From assembly GCA_013054445.1 (NCBI GenBank), contig JAAMPI010001374.1, positions 1 to 15,315 of the forward strand: a stretch of 15,315 bases of DNA, written 5' to 3'. A program made the translations under genes and the position numbers. Source of the DNA: Cudoniella acicularis (Eukaryota > Ascomycota > Leotiomycetes > Helotiales > Helotiaceae). The notes beneath the pieces are model-generated. The model did no database searches. It was not told the DNA's origin and was given only the letters and a program-made list of their open reading frames with translations. Of the stretch, positions 8,144 to 15,315 are shown one piece after another (positions within the stretch are counted from its first letter, which is position 1; each line of letters begins with the position of its first letter).

Positions 8144-8938
8144 AATGGCGTAGGCCGCGAGGTAATTCGTAGGAAAGAACAGCATTCAGGGGAATTGAGT
8201 TGTTGCACCTTTAGTACCTTTTCCCCTCCTTATCTTCGAAAAAAGCGTCCCCAAGTTCCGCACTAGACACATTCTCCCAGCCACAAAGACTGAATCCTAC
8301 AGAGGAGCAGGATGACAGTCGGCTTGTTTCTCTCCTACCTTTCTCAAGCCCGTTCCAGAATTTTCTTGATTACACGAATACGGACCGGAACAGAGATTCC
8401 TCAATATCGTCGGAATTTCTCGTTGCGCACGGAGAAGATACTCGCGTTAAACGCTCGAAGATCTTGAAGAAGTTCTTTGTCACGGTGACTTTCAGTCGTG
8501 GAAAGAACTACTGGTGCTACAGGAACTCGGCTCTCCTTTCCCGTCCGCCCCCATTGGGCAAAGGCGATGTTCAGGACAAGAGAGTAATCAAAATCTCAGC
8601 AATTTAAAAGATTTCTTCGAGCAATCTTTATGTTGAGTAGATCTCGGAATGGTCACGATGTGGAAACTTCATGCTGGTGAGGTTGAGCTTTTGTCTCTTC
8701 AATCGCCATCCGCACAAAACACTATACAGAGTGCGAGTCTTTTCATTTCACAACTATGCACACATATTACAAAAGTCATTTTGGGTTTGAAGTGTTTGCA
8801 TTCATTCCATCATTTCCAAGACATGATACTGAATCCAACAGGGCCGACCAACATAGCCCAACCAACCATAACTCCATCAGCCATAACTCCATCAAAGATG
8901 TCCCAAAAAATCTAATCCAAGTGTATTCCACCATCAAA
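8144..8938. other. Convergent intergenic region, TRM44 / coiled-coil gene 3' flanks
   Basis: No confident gene. It should contain both 3' UTRs. One small ORF, 8312-8467 (+), would encode a 51-aa basic peptide starting MTVGLFLSYLSQARSRIF. It has no recognised domain and may be chance. The right end holds a short tandem repeat (8866-8895). Confidence 0.5.
8866..8895. repeat. Short tandem duplication, 15 bp x 2
   Basis: CCATAACTCCATCAG is followed directly by CCATAACTCCATCAA (one mismatch at the last base). It lies 44 bp beyond the stop of the minus-strand coiled-coil gene, so probably in its 3' UTR. No function is evident. Confidence 0.7.
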
Positions 8939-9877
8939 TTATAGAACATCAATGTTTCTCAGGCCACACCATCTGAGAAACGAATCCACCTTGCCGTTCG
9001 CAAATTCCTTCAAGATTTGGAGCTCATTCTTGAGGGTCCTCTCATTCTCCTCCAGTTCGGCGACTTCTACCTTGGTCTTCTCGAGCTCATCCATGAGGGT
9101 GCTCTCATTGTCCTTCAGGTCGACAATTTCCTCCTTGCTCTTCTCGAGCTCATCTTCTAGTTCGAGGATCTTCTTGGTCATGTGGGCCTCCTTGTTCTTC
9201 AGGATGTAGTTGGCTTGCTGCACAACCTGCAGCTCGATTTCGAGTCTGTTTGGCTCTCTGTGATGTGGCTCGGGGTTCTCTCCTCCAGCGTCGCGGTACA
9301 TGATCTCGAGTCTGAGTTTTCGGATTGTTTCCTGCTGGGCGTCGATCATGACTTGTTGTTGTAGAGCTGTTTGGCGTGTACCATTCCAGAAGTCTTCCAG
9401 AGTTTGGCATCTGCTGGTAATTTTTCGGATTGTCTCTTGTTGGTCATCGATCATGGCTTGCTGTTGTTGGGCTCCTTGGCGTGAGCCGTCCCACAAGCCT
9501 TCCAGCGATTGGTATATGCTGCTGAGTTCGTGGAATCTTTGTCGGTAGACCAAGTTCGCCCGGCTGTGCTCTTCTGCGAGTTCCAGTTGGGTTTGGGTGT
9601 CCAGGAGCTCTTGGCGGGTTTGGTTAAGTTCGTTTTCTGCTTGTTTGGCGGCTTCCGTAGCTAATCCTGAGCTGATGAGGATACTTTCTATGTAAGTGAC
9701 GAGTTCTGGGGACAGAGCTTGGGTGAGCTGGTTCCATTGGCTGAAAGCAGCCTCTTCCTCGGTAAAATCCATCTCGGCCGGGGCTGGGGAGACCGGTCTG
9801 GAGGTCGGAGGGGATTGAAGATCAATCAGATCAGTGTTTTTAAGAGTGGCAGCGCTGAAGTTGGAGGTGGAAGGCAT
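8939..9877 (-). CDS. Coiled-coil protein of unknown function with internal tandem repeats
   Basis: 312 aa, intronless, ATG at 9877-9875 after ACAACAAGA, stop TAA at 8941-8939. I do not recognise a named family. Residues 1-35 are Ser/Thr/Pro-rich and probably disordered. Residues 37-122 are helical and Gln/Glu-rich. Residues 125-194 are two adjacent 35-aa repeats, each with the pattern LE-x-x-W-(D/N)-G-(S/T)-R-Q and QQQxMID-x-QQETIRK. Residues about 210-292 form a charged coiled coil that includes two 21-aa (three-heptad) repeats at 242-262 and 263-283. The end has Trp and Cys (FLRWCGLRNIDVL). No signal peptide or membrane segment. It looks like a structural or adaptor protein, which is inference. 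The upstream frame is open to 10291 but has no ATG, and a TATA box at 10261-10268 favours this ATG with a leader of about 350 nt. Confidence 0.72.
   Translation of the reverse strand: MPSTSNFSAATLKNTDLIDLQSPPTSRPVSPAPAEMDFTEEEAAFSQWNQLTQALSPELVTYIESILISSGLATEAAKQAENELNQTRQELLDTQTQLELAEEHSRANLVYRQRFHELSSIYQSLEGLWDGSRQGAQQQQAMIDDQQETIRKITSRCQTLEDFWNGTRQTALQQQVMIDAQQETIRKLRLEIMYRDAGGENPEPHHREPNRLEIELQVVQQANYILKNKEAHMTKKILELEDELEKSKEEIVDLKDNESTLMDELEKTKVEVAELEENERTLKNELQILKEFANGKVDSFLRWCGLRNIDVL
9029..9154 (-). repeat. Coding tandem repeat, 63 bp x 2 (21-aa coiled-coil units)
   Basis: Residues 242-262 (DELEKSKEEIVDLKDNESTL...) and 263-283 (DELEKTKVEVAELEENERTL...) of the coiled-coil protein are imperfect copies in exact register: 63 bp, or three heptads. 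This implies duplication that kept the heptad phase. Confidence 0.75.
9296..9505 (-). repeat. Coding tandem repeat, 105 bp x 2 (35-aa units)
   Basis: Residues 125-159 and 160-194 of the coiled-coil protein are adjacent 35-residue copies sharing LE, W, G, RQ, QQQ, MID and QQETIRK at matching positions. 35 residues equals five heptads, so coiled-coil phase could run through both units. The DNA copies are clearly related (for example TTTTCGGATTGT in both) but diverged. Confidence 0.8.
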
Positions 9878-10028
9878 TCTTGTTGTTATACCGAAATTGG
9901 TGGGTTGGTGAGTAGGCTGAAGGTGTGCACGTGCGTCGGGGTTTGAAGCTGACTGTTTGAGTGGACCGGTGGTCGACGAGTTGTTTGGAGTTGGCGAAGC
10001 TTGAAGTTTGTTGGGGAAGTTTGGTGTA

Positions 10029-10171
10029 GTCGAAGGACCTTTGGGTTGAGGAAGTCGGAAGGTTGTCGAAATACTTTGAGGTTGATGAAGCTGAAGGTAG
10101 TCGAAGTAACTTTTGGTTGACGAAGTTAGAAAGTTGTTGAAGGATGTTGGTGTTGCTGAAGCTGGAATCTT
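10029..10171 (-). repeat. Degenerate 36-bp tandem repeats in a G-poor 5' leader
   Basis: Four contiguous units lie at 10029-10064, 10065-10099, 10100-10135 and 10136-10171 (36, 35, 36 and 36 bp). On the plus strand each starts GT(C/T)GAA and has GGTTG or TGTTG mid-unit followed by GAAG. A less perfect related unit lies at 9972-10009. They sit between the TATA box (10261-10268) and the ATG (9877) of the coiled-coil gene, so they should be transcribed as leader. The sense (minus) strand here is C/A/T-rich and very poor in G: about 28 G in the 300 nt 9901-10200, counted by eye. Confidence 0.65.
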
Positions 10172-10260
10172 GTTGAGGTGGTCGTTGGGTCTTTGGGGAT
10201 CTGCTTTCTCTGAGTCGAACTGAACTGGAGAAGAAAAAATTGTGAAGGAGGCCTTTAAAC

Positions 10261-10268
10261 TATTTATA
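10261..10268 (-). promoter_or_regulatory. TATA box of the coiled-coil gene
   Basis: TATAAATA on the minus strand, followed about 30-35 bp downstream by pyrimidine-rich TTCTTCTCCAGTTCAG, a plausible initiation zone near 10225-10235. This would give a leader of about 350 nt ahead of the ATG at 9877. Confidence 0.6.
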
Positions 10269-10291
10269 CTTTTTCTGCGTTACTAAGAGTT

Positions 10292-12498
10292 CACATGTTT
10301 GACATGTTTGACAAATTTCATTAGTCTGGTCAGCTTGAAAATTTTCTATTACATCTCTCATTTTTCACTCTATTATTGCTAATCAGCGCGCCATCCAGAC
10401 TTCATTTGAAGCTATAGTAGCGGGTTTAGTTAAAGTGTCAACCAAATCAGCGGGGCACCACGCTTTCATAATGTTTTTTGCGCGCACTCTACCACTTTCG
10501 CACTTTTACACGGATAGTGTTTCGAATTCCCACATGCCAATCAGAGTTTTCATGTTGGCTACGACCTTTTTGGTTATTGAAATGTCACTTCTGATCTCAA
10601 TTCCATGTTCATGAGATAGAAATGACTCACCTGCTAACATGGGTTCCCAGAAATCAATAGAGCCAGGTGGGCATATATAACAACTACCTGATTCCAGATA
10701 CTCAAGTGAGTTTCTCTACATTTCTCATGATTTCTAGATCAATTGCCTTTCGTCATAAATCGGAACCCTTCCCACTTACTCACGAACGGTTGATTTAATT
10801 GGTTTTTTTGGTAGAATTCTTTCTCATTTTTTGGTCACCGAAACATTACATGCCCACAAAAGCAAAAGAACGAACCACGATCCTAAAATGTCTCACTTCA
10901 AGCAGCCAATAACGGGGCGCATTAAGTTGACCACTTTATGGTTTTGATGTTTCTGTTGCACATCGAGTCGGGAGAAATCGGGAGCTAGATAATGCAGATG
11001 CAAACCAAGGCTTGTTTCCACGTGGAAACGAGATCGAGATCTTTGGGGTTGAAACATTTGTGGGGTAGTTTTTGCTTGTCCATATTTAATAGCTGCTGCC
11101 CACCCCTTTTAACACGGCGTCCAGTTCCACATTGTAACTTACCGCATAATTTGTCTCGCTTTCAAATATTTCTGCGCATCCCACAATGAATTCTGCTGTT
11201 TGTGCGAGGCATTCAGGGCTCATCCTCCTTTCTCAAAAGGAAATTTAAGTGCTTATTTACTGCTTTCCCCTTTCCCTAGAGGTAGATTGCCGAGATCTAC
11301 TTGATCTAAGTCGTCACCAAAGTAGAGAAGCCAGCCAGCCCACCATCTCTTGTTGCAAATCGCACATTTCTTGGTACCCGAGCTATCGGCGGTTCCTTCC
11401 GTATGACATTTCAGGGACCGACACAAAACTTCCTAAAACCCAATCAAATTCTTCCAAAGTTGTAGGTGGACTGAACTCCCGAGATCTGGCCACACTGTTT
11501 ATTTGACCAAGTGGGTATGGGCTTTTCTTGCAAAGTATTGCTGTAATTCTTGCTGAGGTCTTAGAGCTTATTTGGTTAGATTATTGTGACTCACGTTGTT
11601 CCCATGATCTTGAATCGGTTTATGGGGCGTAGTTCGGCGCGAAGGGGGGTTTGGCACCCCTCACTTGAACGGATGGCTCCATTTTAGTGCAGAACTCTCC
11701 CATCAATTGAACGATAATTTGCAGCACTTATTGGGATGATATTCGAAGGATACTGTCAATGGATGTGAAATTTTATTGCTTGTTGGACATCTATATTGCT
11801 GCATCTTCAAGTTTTATGGGAGGCACTTTGGTTAGATTGAAAAGTCGACTCAGAATTTGCTTTGGCTGTGCAATTCAGAGCAGTCCGCTCCTTAATGCAT
11901 TCCCTCCTAAAATTTCGTCGAAGTTCAAATTTCAGGCCATCATTTGGTGGTCCAGATATTTTCGAAATGCAGTTTGATCTCACGATCTAGATTTCTCACC
12001 GTAACTCAATCGACCGGAGGTTGTGCCTTCCCAACGGTGCTCCAAAACGCAATAATGCAGTCATTCTTCCATTTTGAACTTTTCAGCCATTGGTTTCTTT
12101 GTTGGGGGGGGCACGATAGCTCCTTCTCTGTGACTCCCTCAAAGTTCATGCTACCCGTGGTTGTTCAAGCGTCAAGACAATGGAAATTTTCTCTCCTTCA
12201 TTTCCGGTTTGGACTTGAACCGCCCACAAGAACTCAACCACTCAGATCCAGGTTTTGTCATAATATCGTAATTCTCACTATATCTTCATGATTTTCTGTT
12301 CAATGGAGCCGACCACAGTACCCCACAGTACCTCGGTCACTCAGCTTCGTAAAAATTATCAGCTCTTTCCTCCTTTCGAAGTCTCATCCCATTCCTCAAG
12401 CAAGAGAACAGAAAATACCCACAGCGGCAGAGTCACCCAGAGTAATTCAAAGCCTCTCCTCTCGAACTCGACGAAAGCCTTCCTCGATCGAAAAGAAA
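10292..12498. other. Gene-poor region, about 2.2 kb, nothing firmly identified
   Basis: The longest open frames (for example 11944-12291 + and 11249-11506 +) have no recognisable domain. A minus-strand open stretch (10715-10509, 69 codons) looks somewhat protein-like but ends in stops. Near 10293-10312 there is a short tandem of ACATGTTTG. A G8 run occurs at about 12104-12111. The part left of about 12498 should contain the promoter of the gene at 12632. I see no transposon ends. Confidence 0.45.
12313..12332. repeat. Exact 10-bp tandem duplication CCACAGTACC x 2
   Basis: Two perfect head-to-tail copies of CCACAGTACC, about 190 bp upstream of the TATA box of the 178-aa gene. The core CACAGTA recurs at 12515-12521 and 13252-13258. 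It could be a regulatory site or simple duplication. Confidence 0.6.
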
Positions 12499-12506
12499 TA
12501 TAAAAA
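12499..12506 (+). promoter_or_regulatory. TATA box of the 178-aa gene
   Basis: TATAAAAA lies 133 bp upstream of the ATG at 12632. The predicted leader (from about 12530) is CT-rich and contains no ATG before 12632. Confidence 0.5.
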
Positions 12507-12631
12507 CAGTGCTTCACAGTACTATAGTGAGTCTCCTCTTTCTTGGGTATATCAGAGTTCCTGAGTATCTCAAAGCTCTTCAGTACTTCACGGTATCTCA
12601 GCAACTGACAATATCCTAGAACCTCGGAAAA

Positions 12632-13168
12632 ATGCCTTCCAAAGTTGTCCTCTATGAGCAAACCCCAGAGTACCACGGGCAGCAAACCGCTCGCACAAAT
12701 GACAATCCCTCTGGCCCAGCCAGGCAAAATCAGCAGCAATCCCGCCCAAATGGCGTCTCTGCCAGACAAAGCCAGCAGCAAAAAGCCCGCCGGGTTCTTC
12801 CCGAGGAAACAGAGGAGTATCATAACACTCCACCTCCTCCAAACAAGAAATGGAGCAAGAGGGATGGTGAAATCACACTCTCCGACATCGACGAGCAGGG
12901 TCAATATCAGGATCGAAGAATCAGACCCTGCACAAACACCGTCGATCTGAGGGACTCCATCCCAATTCACCGCTGGGAGAGCCTTCCCGCCCGCCCACCT
13001 ATTGGGACGGGGCGACCACCCAAGGCACCACCCAGGCCTCTCTCGGCAACTGCAGTGGAGTTCCTTCCAGCTGCTTTGCGAAACGGGGACGTTCGGCCTC
13101 CAACCGCTCAAGTCGCCAATGGAGGGACCATTGAAGGGCTCGGTAAGCCGGTCGAACTGGGAGGTTGA
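12632..13168 (+). CDS. Hypothetical disordered Pro/Gln/Arg-rich protein
   Basis: 178 aa from ATG at 12632 (context GGAAAAATGCC) to TGA at 13166-13168, intronless. No family recognised. The N-terminus reads MPSKVVLYEQTPEYHGQQ. A Gln/Arg-rich stretch (about 31-54) follows, then EETEEYHNTPPPPNKKW, an acidic ITLSDIDEQ patch and a Pro-rich C-terminal half (ARPPIGTGRPPKAPPRP). There is no membrane segment or signal peptide. Composition suggests intrinsic disorder, perhaps a small lineage-specific protein. Support for being real: a TATA box, good start context and an A-free CT-rich leader. A longer ORF on the opposite strand (13111-12359) overlaps it but looks like a shadow. Confidence 0.55.
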   Translation: MPSKVVLYEQTPEYHGQQTARTNDNPSGPARQNQQQSRPNGVSARQSQQQKARRVLPEETEEYHNTPPPPNKKWSKRDGEITLSDIDEQGQYQDRRIRPCTNTVDLRDSIPIHRWESLPARPPIGTGRPPKAPPRPLSATAVEFLPAALRNGDVRPPTAQVANGGTIEGLGKPVELGG

Positions 13169-13238
13169 TCAATCATGTCGACAACGCTTCAATTCAAACT
13201 TGTCGACAGGCGGACGGGGGGGAGTGGTGGTTTGGACG

Positions 13239-13356
13239 GACGATAAAGTGCCACAGTAAGACAAGCACTTATGTCCATGGGAGATGCGGAATGGATTGGA
13301 GGGGATTAATGTTGGGGTTGGAAGCTCGTGGCTTTGACGATAATGTGCCGCAGTAG
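13239..13356. repeat. Two dispersed copies of a 21-22-bp motif downstream of the 178-aa gene
   Basis: GACGATAAAGTGCCACAGTAAG (13239-13260) and GACGATAATGTGCCGCAGTAG (13336-13356) are near-identical, 97 bp apart in the same orientation. Flanks do not match, so this is not a simple tandem array. Confidence 0.55.
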
Positions 13357-13444
13357 AATGAGAACTCACGGTCTGGGGTGAAGATATGCTTGGAATTTTG
13401 TGGTTGGAAAGCTGAAAGCAGCAAATGTACGCTGTTGAAATGTA

Positions 13445-13876
13445 TCAGTCGTCTATACATGAAGACCAATGAGAAGCAAATATATTTTTTCTCCAGATGA
13501 AAGTCGCTTCCTCCGCACGGTGAAGTATCGCGATTTCCGTCCTTTCTTTTGAGCCTTTTTTAAACGCTTCTGTGTGTTGGGGTTTTTCATCCTCCTCTGC
13601 ACCTGCCCTAATGGCGTCACTTCCTTCCACAGTCATGTGTGTTCGGCTGGAGCCCCGCATTTCATTTCTCAATAACTTCAGAACTGGGTTGTTTTTTTCT
13701 CTCAAAAAAAAAAGGTATTTTTTTTCGGGCATGACGCCGCCATCGGACCTTCTCATGTGCCTATCCCAAGCTGAGAGAATATCATTACTATCTACTCCGA
13801 CTACTCGACGACAATACTTCTCAGCATCTACTTCTCTGAAAACAAATTCCTTTACGATCGTGTCGATCTTTTGCTC
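13445..13876 (-). pseudogene. Dubious ORF or gene remnant, charged protein
   Basis: Minus-strand frame open for 143 codons between a TGA (13879-13877) and a TAA/TGA-type stop at 13445-13447. The first ATG is internal (13756), leaving 103 aa. The upstream part reads plausibly (KEFVFREVDAEKYCRRV, then DSNDILSAWDRHMRRSDGG), so a 5' exon or frameshifted start may be missing. The charged C-terminal half has no known domain. Homopolymer runs inside it (A10 and T8 on the plus strand, about 13704-13725) make it frame-fragile and are unusual for coding DNA. A plus-strand ORF (13572-13922) overlaps it. I cannot tell which, if either, is coding. Confidence 0.25.
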
Positions 13877-14424
13877 TCATCTCTTTTCTCTTCTCTTTCG
13901 GGGTCGTGAACGCCATACCTAAAAACTGGCTCTGAAATACAGATATAGGGGAGTTAGGGGTGTAAGCGAGTTTGCTTGAGAACATTTCAGAATCAAGCTA
14001 TATAAAAGGCAATTAACTGAAATAACACCACACTGATTCGAAGCCTCATATTTTATTTTATTTCGGCAAGACAATCTATGCCTAATAAGAATTCGTAGAA
14101 ATTTGAAATATTTCAAGTGTTATAGGCGGTCTTAAGATGTTTTCCCATCGTCTGTGGGATTCGAGAGAAGTTGCGGTCGGAAAGGAATTTTCGTCTGTCC
14201 ACTTACCATATTTCTTGATTCATAGAATAAAATAAGAGGATGGAAAGGACATCAAGGTTGATTGCTTCTCTGTTTTTTCTTTCTTTTTTTCTTCTGTCGC
14301 ATTTCCAAATACTCGAATTCCCACTTGAATTCCCGCTTTTATTTTCGTATACAACTCTTTATAATTAAATAAACACAAATTATTAAAACTTCGTTTTTCT
14401 GTATCTAATATATATAATATATAG
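13877..14424. other. AT-rich intergenic stretch before the LINE fragment
   Basis: No supported gene. AT-rich with polypyrimidine runs (14266-14296) and alternating TA (about 14404-14424). The TA-rich run immediately precedes the change to GC-richer LINE-related sequence. Confidence 0.45.
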
Positions 14425-15315
14425 ATTGAGAGATCCGGCAAGGTAACGCGAAACAGCGACTGCTGCGAGGCGTGGTATATAATAGCAGCGACAGGGACGC
14501 TGTCTATATAGCCTGAGAGGACAGATGCGCGTGTCGGTCTATATAGATTATATGCAGCTGCAGAAGGACTTATACAGGCTTAAGGAGCAAACAGGACGGG
14601 AATCGTGAGGGAAGGCTTTTGGCCCTGGGTCGACCCTCCGAATTAGTAGAGAACGGTGAGCTCTAGGGTAAAAGTCTTGATCACTAAAGGGAAGCGCGGT
14701 AAGGAGGTCGCTAGCCTTACTTGTACTATAGCTATTCGTAGACATAATACAATTCTGTACCTGGCCAGGAAGACCCTCTGGGCTAAAGGTAGCAGCGCGG
14801 AGCCTAGGCAACATCCAAGAACTAATGAACAACAAGCGAAGCACTCAGTAATGGAGAGTCTAAGGATCCTCTAATACAACGTACAGAAAAGTAAAACCAA
14901 GACAATGATCCCGTTCGAAGACTTAAACACAAGCCGGATAGACATTATCGCCGTCCAGGAACCGTGAACCAACCCAAACGCCCCCACTACCTACAATCGC
15001 CGCCAGTCCAGCTTTTAGCTACCATACCCCCCCGAGAAAGGCCGGGCCTGCATGTATATTAACAAGAACCTCTCTCCAACAGCCTGGACGATCGACTTCC
15101 ACTCACCCGATTTCTGCACCCTTAAAATCCAAGTAAGAGGCGAAACCTAGCACATCCATAACGTCTACAATCAACCACCGGAACACCCCCGACACTTCCC
15201 CGAAGCCTCTCCGATATTCCTCCTACGGCAAGCACTAAGCCCACCAGGAGAGCACATTCTACTCGGGGACTTTAACCTCCACCACCCTCAGTAGAGTGGG
15301 CCCCGAGACCCGACC
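14425..15315 (+). mobile_element. Non-LTR retrotransposon (Tad1/I-like LINE) fragment, truncated by window end
   Basis: From about 14425 composition shifts from AT-rich to mixed. By 14851 the frame encodes a LINE apurinic-type endonuclease domain (next entry). The upstream 400 bp is presumed ORF1/ORF2 junction: a plus frame with coiled-coil-like DYMQLQKDLYRLKEQTGR sits near 14550-14600, but I see no zinc knuckle. The left boundary is uncertain; no target-site duplication or 5' end is recognisable, and the element may be 5'-truncated. The 3' end, reverse transcriptase and tail lie beyond 15315. Confidence 0.75.
14851..15315 (+). pseudogene. LINE ORF2 endonuclease (EEP) domain, inactivated by five stops
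   Basis: One continuous frame carries endonuclease/exonuclease/phosphatase motifs in order: YNV (metal-site Asn, just after 14874), DIIAVQEP (catalytic Glu, 14941-14964), GRACMYINKNLSPTAW, HSPDFCTLKIQV, HIHNVYNQPP, and LLGDFNLHHPQ near the window end. In-frame stops are TAA 14872-14874, TGA 14965-14967, TAG 15016-15018, TAG 15148-15150 and TAG 15292-15294. The conserved family residues there are Gln or Trp, so each stop is explained by a C-to-T or G-to-A transition. Four of five fit CpA-to-TpA on one strand, the RIP signature. No frameshifts are needed. The copy is dead, and the right end is cut by the window. Confidence 0.88.

Noticed and set aside
10386..10715. Minus-strand stretch resembling protein: 69 open codons, a TAA (10508-10506), then 40 more codons to a TGA
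   Set aside because: The length is within chance for stop-free DNA, there is no recognised family, and a shifted frame over part of it is equally open. Intron models to rescue it were weak.
11595..11682. Possible small spliced gene starting at the ATG at 11682 (minus) with a GTGAGT donor
   Set aside because: On recounting a run of six C the frame shifts and hits a stop before the donor, so the exon model fails.
12359..13111. 250-codon minus-strand ORF
   Set aside because: It lies opposite the 178-aa ORF, with odd Trp/Gly/Leu-rich composition and no recognised domain. The plus ORF has a TATA box and better start context, so this looks like a shadow.
13572..13922. 116-codon plus ORF rich in Ser/Phe
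   Set aside because: It overlaps a longer open minus frame and crosses A10/T8 homopolymers. The low-complexity composition looks like antisense noise.
1..15315. tRNA, 5S rRNA or CRISPR array
   Set aside because: I scanned for GGTTCGAAxCC-type T-arms and regularly spaced repeats on both strands; none formed a cloverleaf or an array.

Overview
The window looks like nuclear DNA of a filamentous ascomycete, probably a leotiomycete-type Pezizomycotina. The evidence is short GT-AG introns with CTAAC/CTAAT/CTGAC branch sites, fungal-type protein families (IVY1, TRM44, and ribosomal protein eL24 with the fungal N-terminus), and a non-LTR retrotransposon fragment whose stop codons look like repeat-induced point mutation (RIP). 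The class-level guess is inference.

Layout. 1-89 (-) is the 5' tip of an unidentified gene. 567-2129 (-) is an IVY1-like I-BAR protein. It is divergent from 2576-3462 (+), a three-exon acyl-protein thioesterase (APT1). A mostly gene-free stretch follows (3604-5451) and holds one possible solo LTR. 5452-6206 (-) is ribosomal protein L24 (three exons), divergent from TRM44 at 6632-8143 (+), a tRNA-Ser 2'-O-methyltransferase. 8939-9877 (-) encodes a coiled-coil protein with internal tandem repeats and a long G-poor leader. About 2.2 kb without a convincing gene follows. 12632-13168 (+) is a small disordered hypothetical protein. The right side is AT-rich and holds one dubious ORF, then a Tad1/I-like LINE endonuclease reading frame with five stops that runs off the window at 15315.

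Main observation. The APT1 stop lies in the context TGA CTA G, the best-known eukaryotic readthrough motif. The same frame stays open for 46 more codons (3463-3600). Those codons encode one strong transmembrane segment followed by a short basic tail and a second TGA. This predicts a soluble depalmitoylase plus a minor tail-anchored membrane isoform made by stop-codon readthrough. An alternative is removal of the stop by an unusually short 39-nt in-frame intron. The protein has no Cys2 for palmitoyl anchoring, so this tail could be its membrane-attachment route.

The left half is ordinary housekeeping DNA: membrane/vacuole biology, ribosome and tRNA modification, arranged as two divergent pairs. 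The right half is lineage-specific and repeat-bearing. I saw no tRNA, rRNA or CRISPR features.
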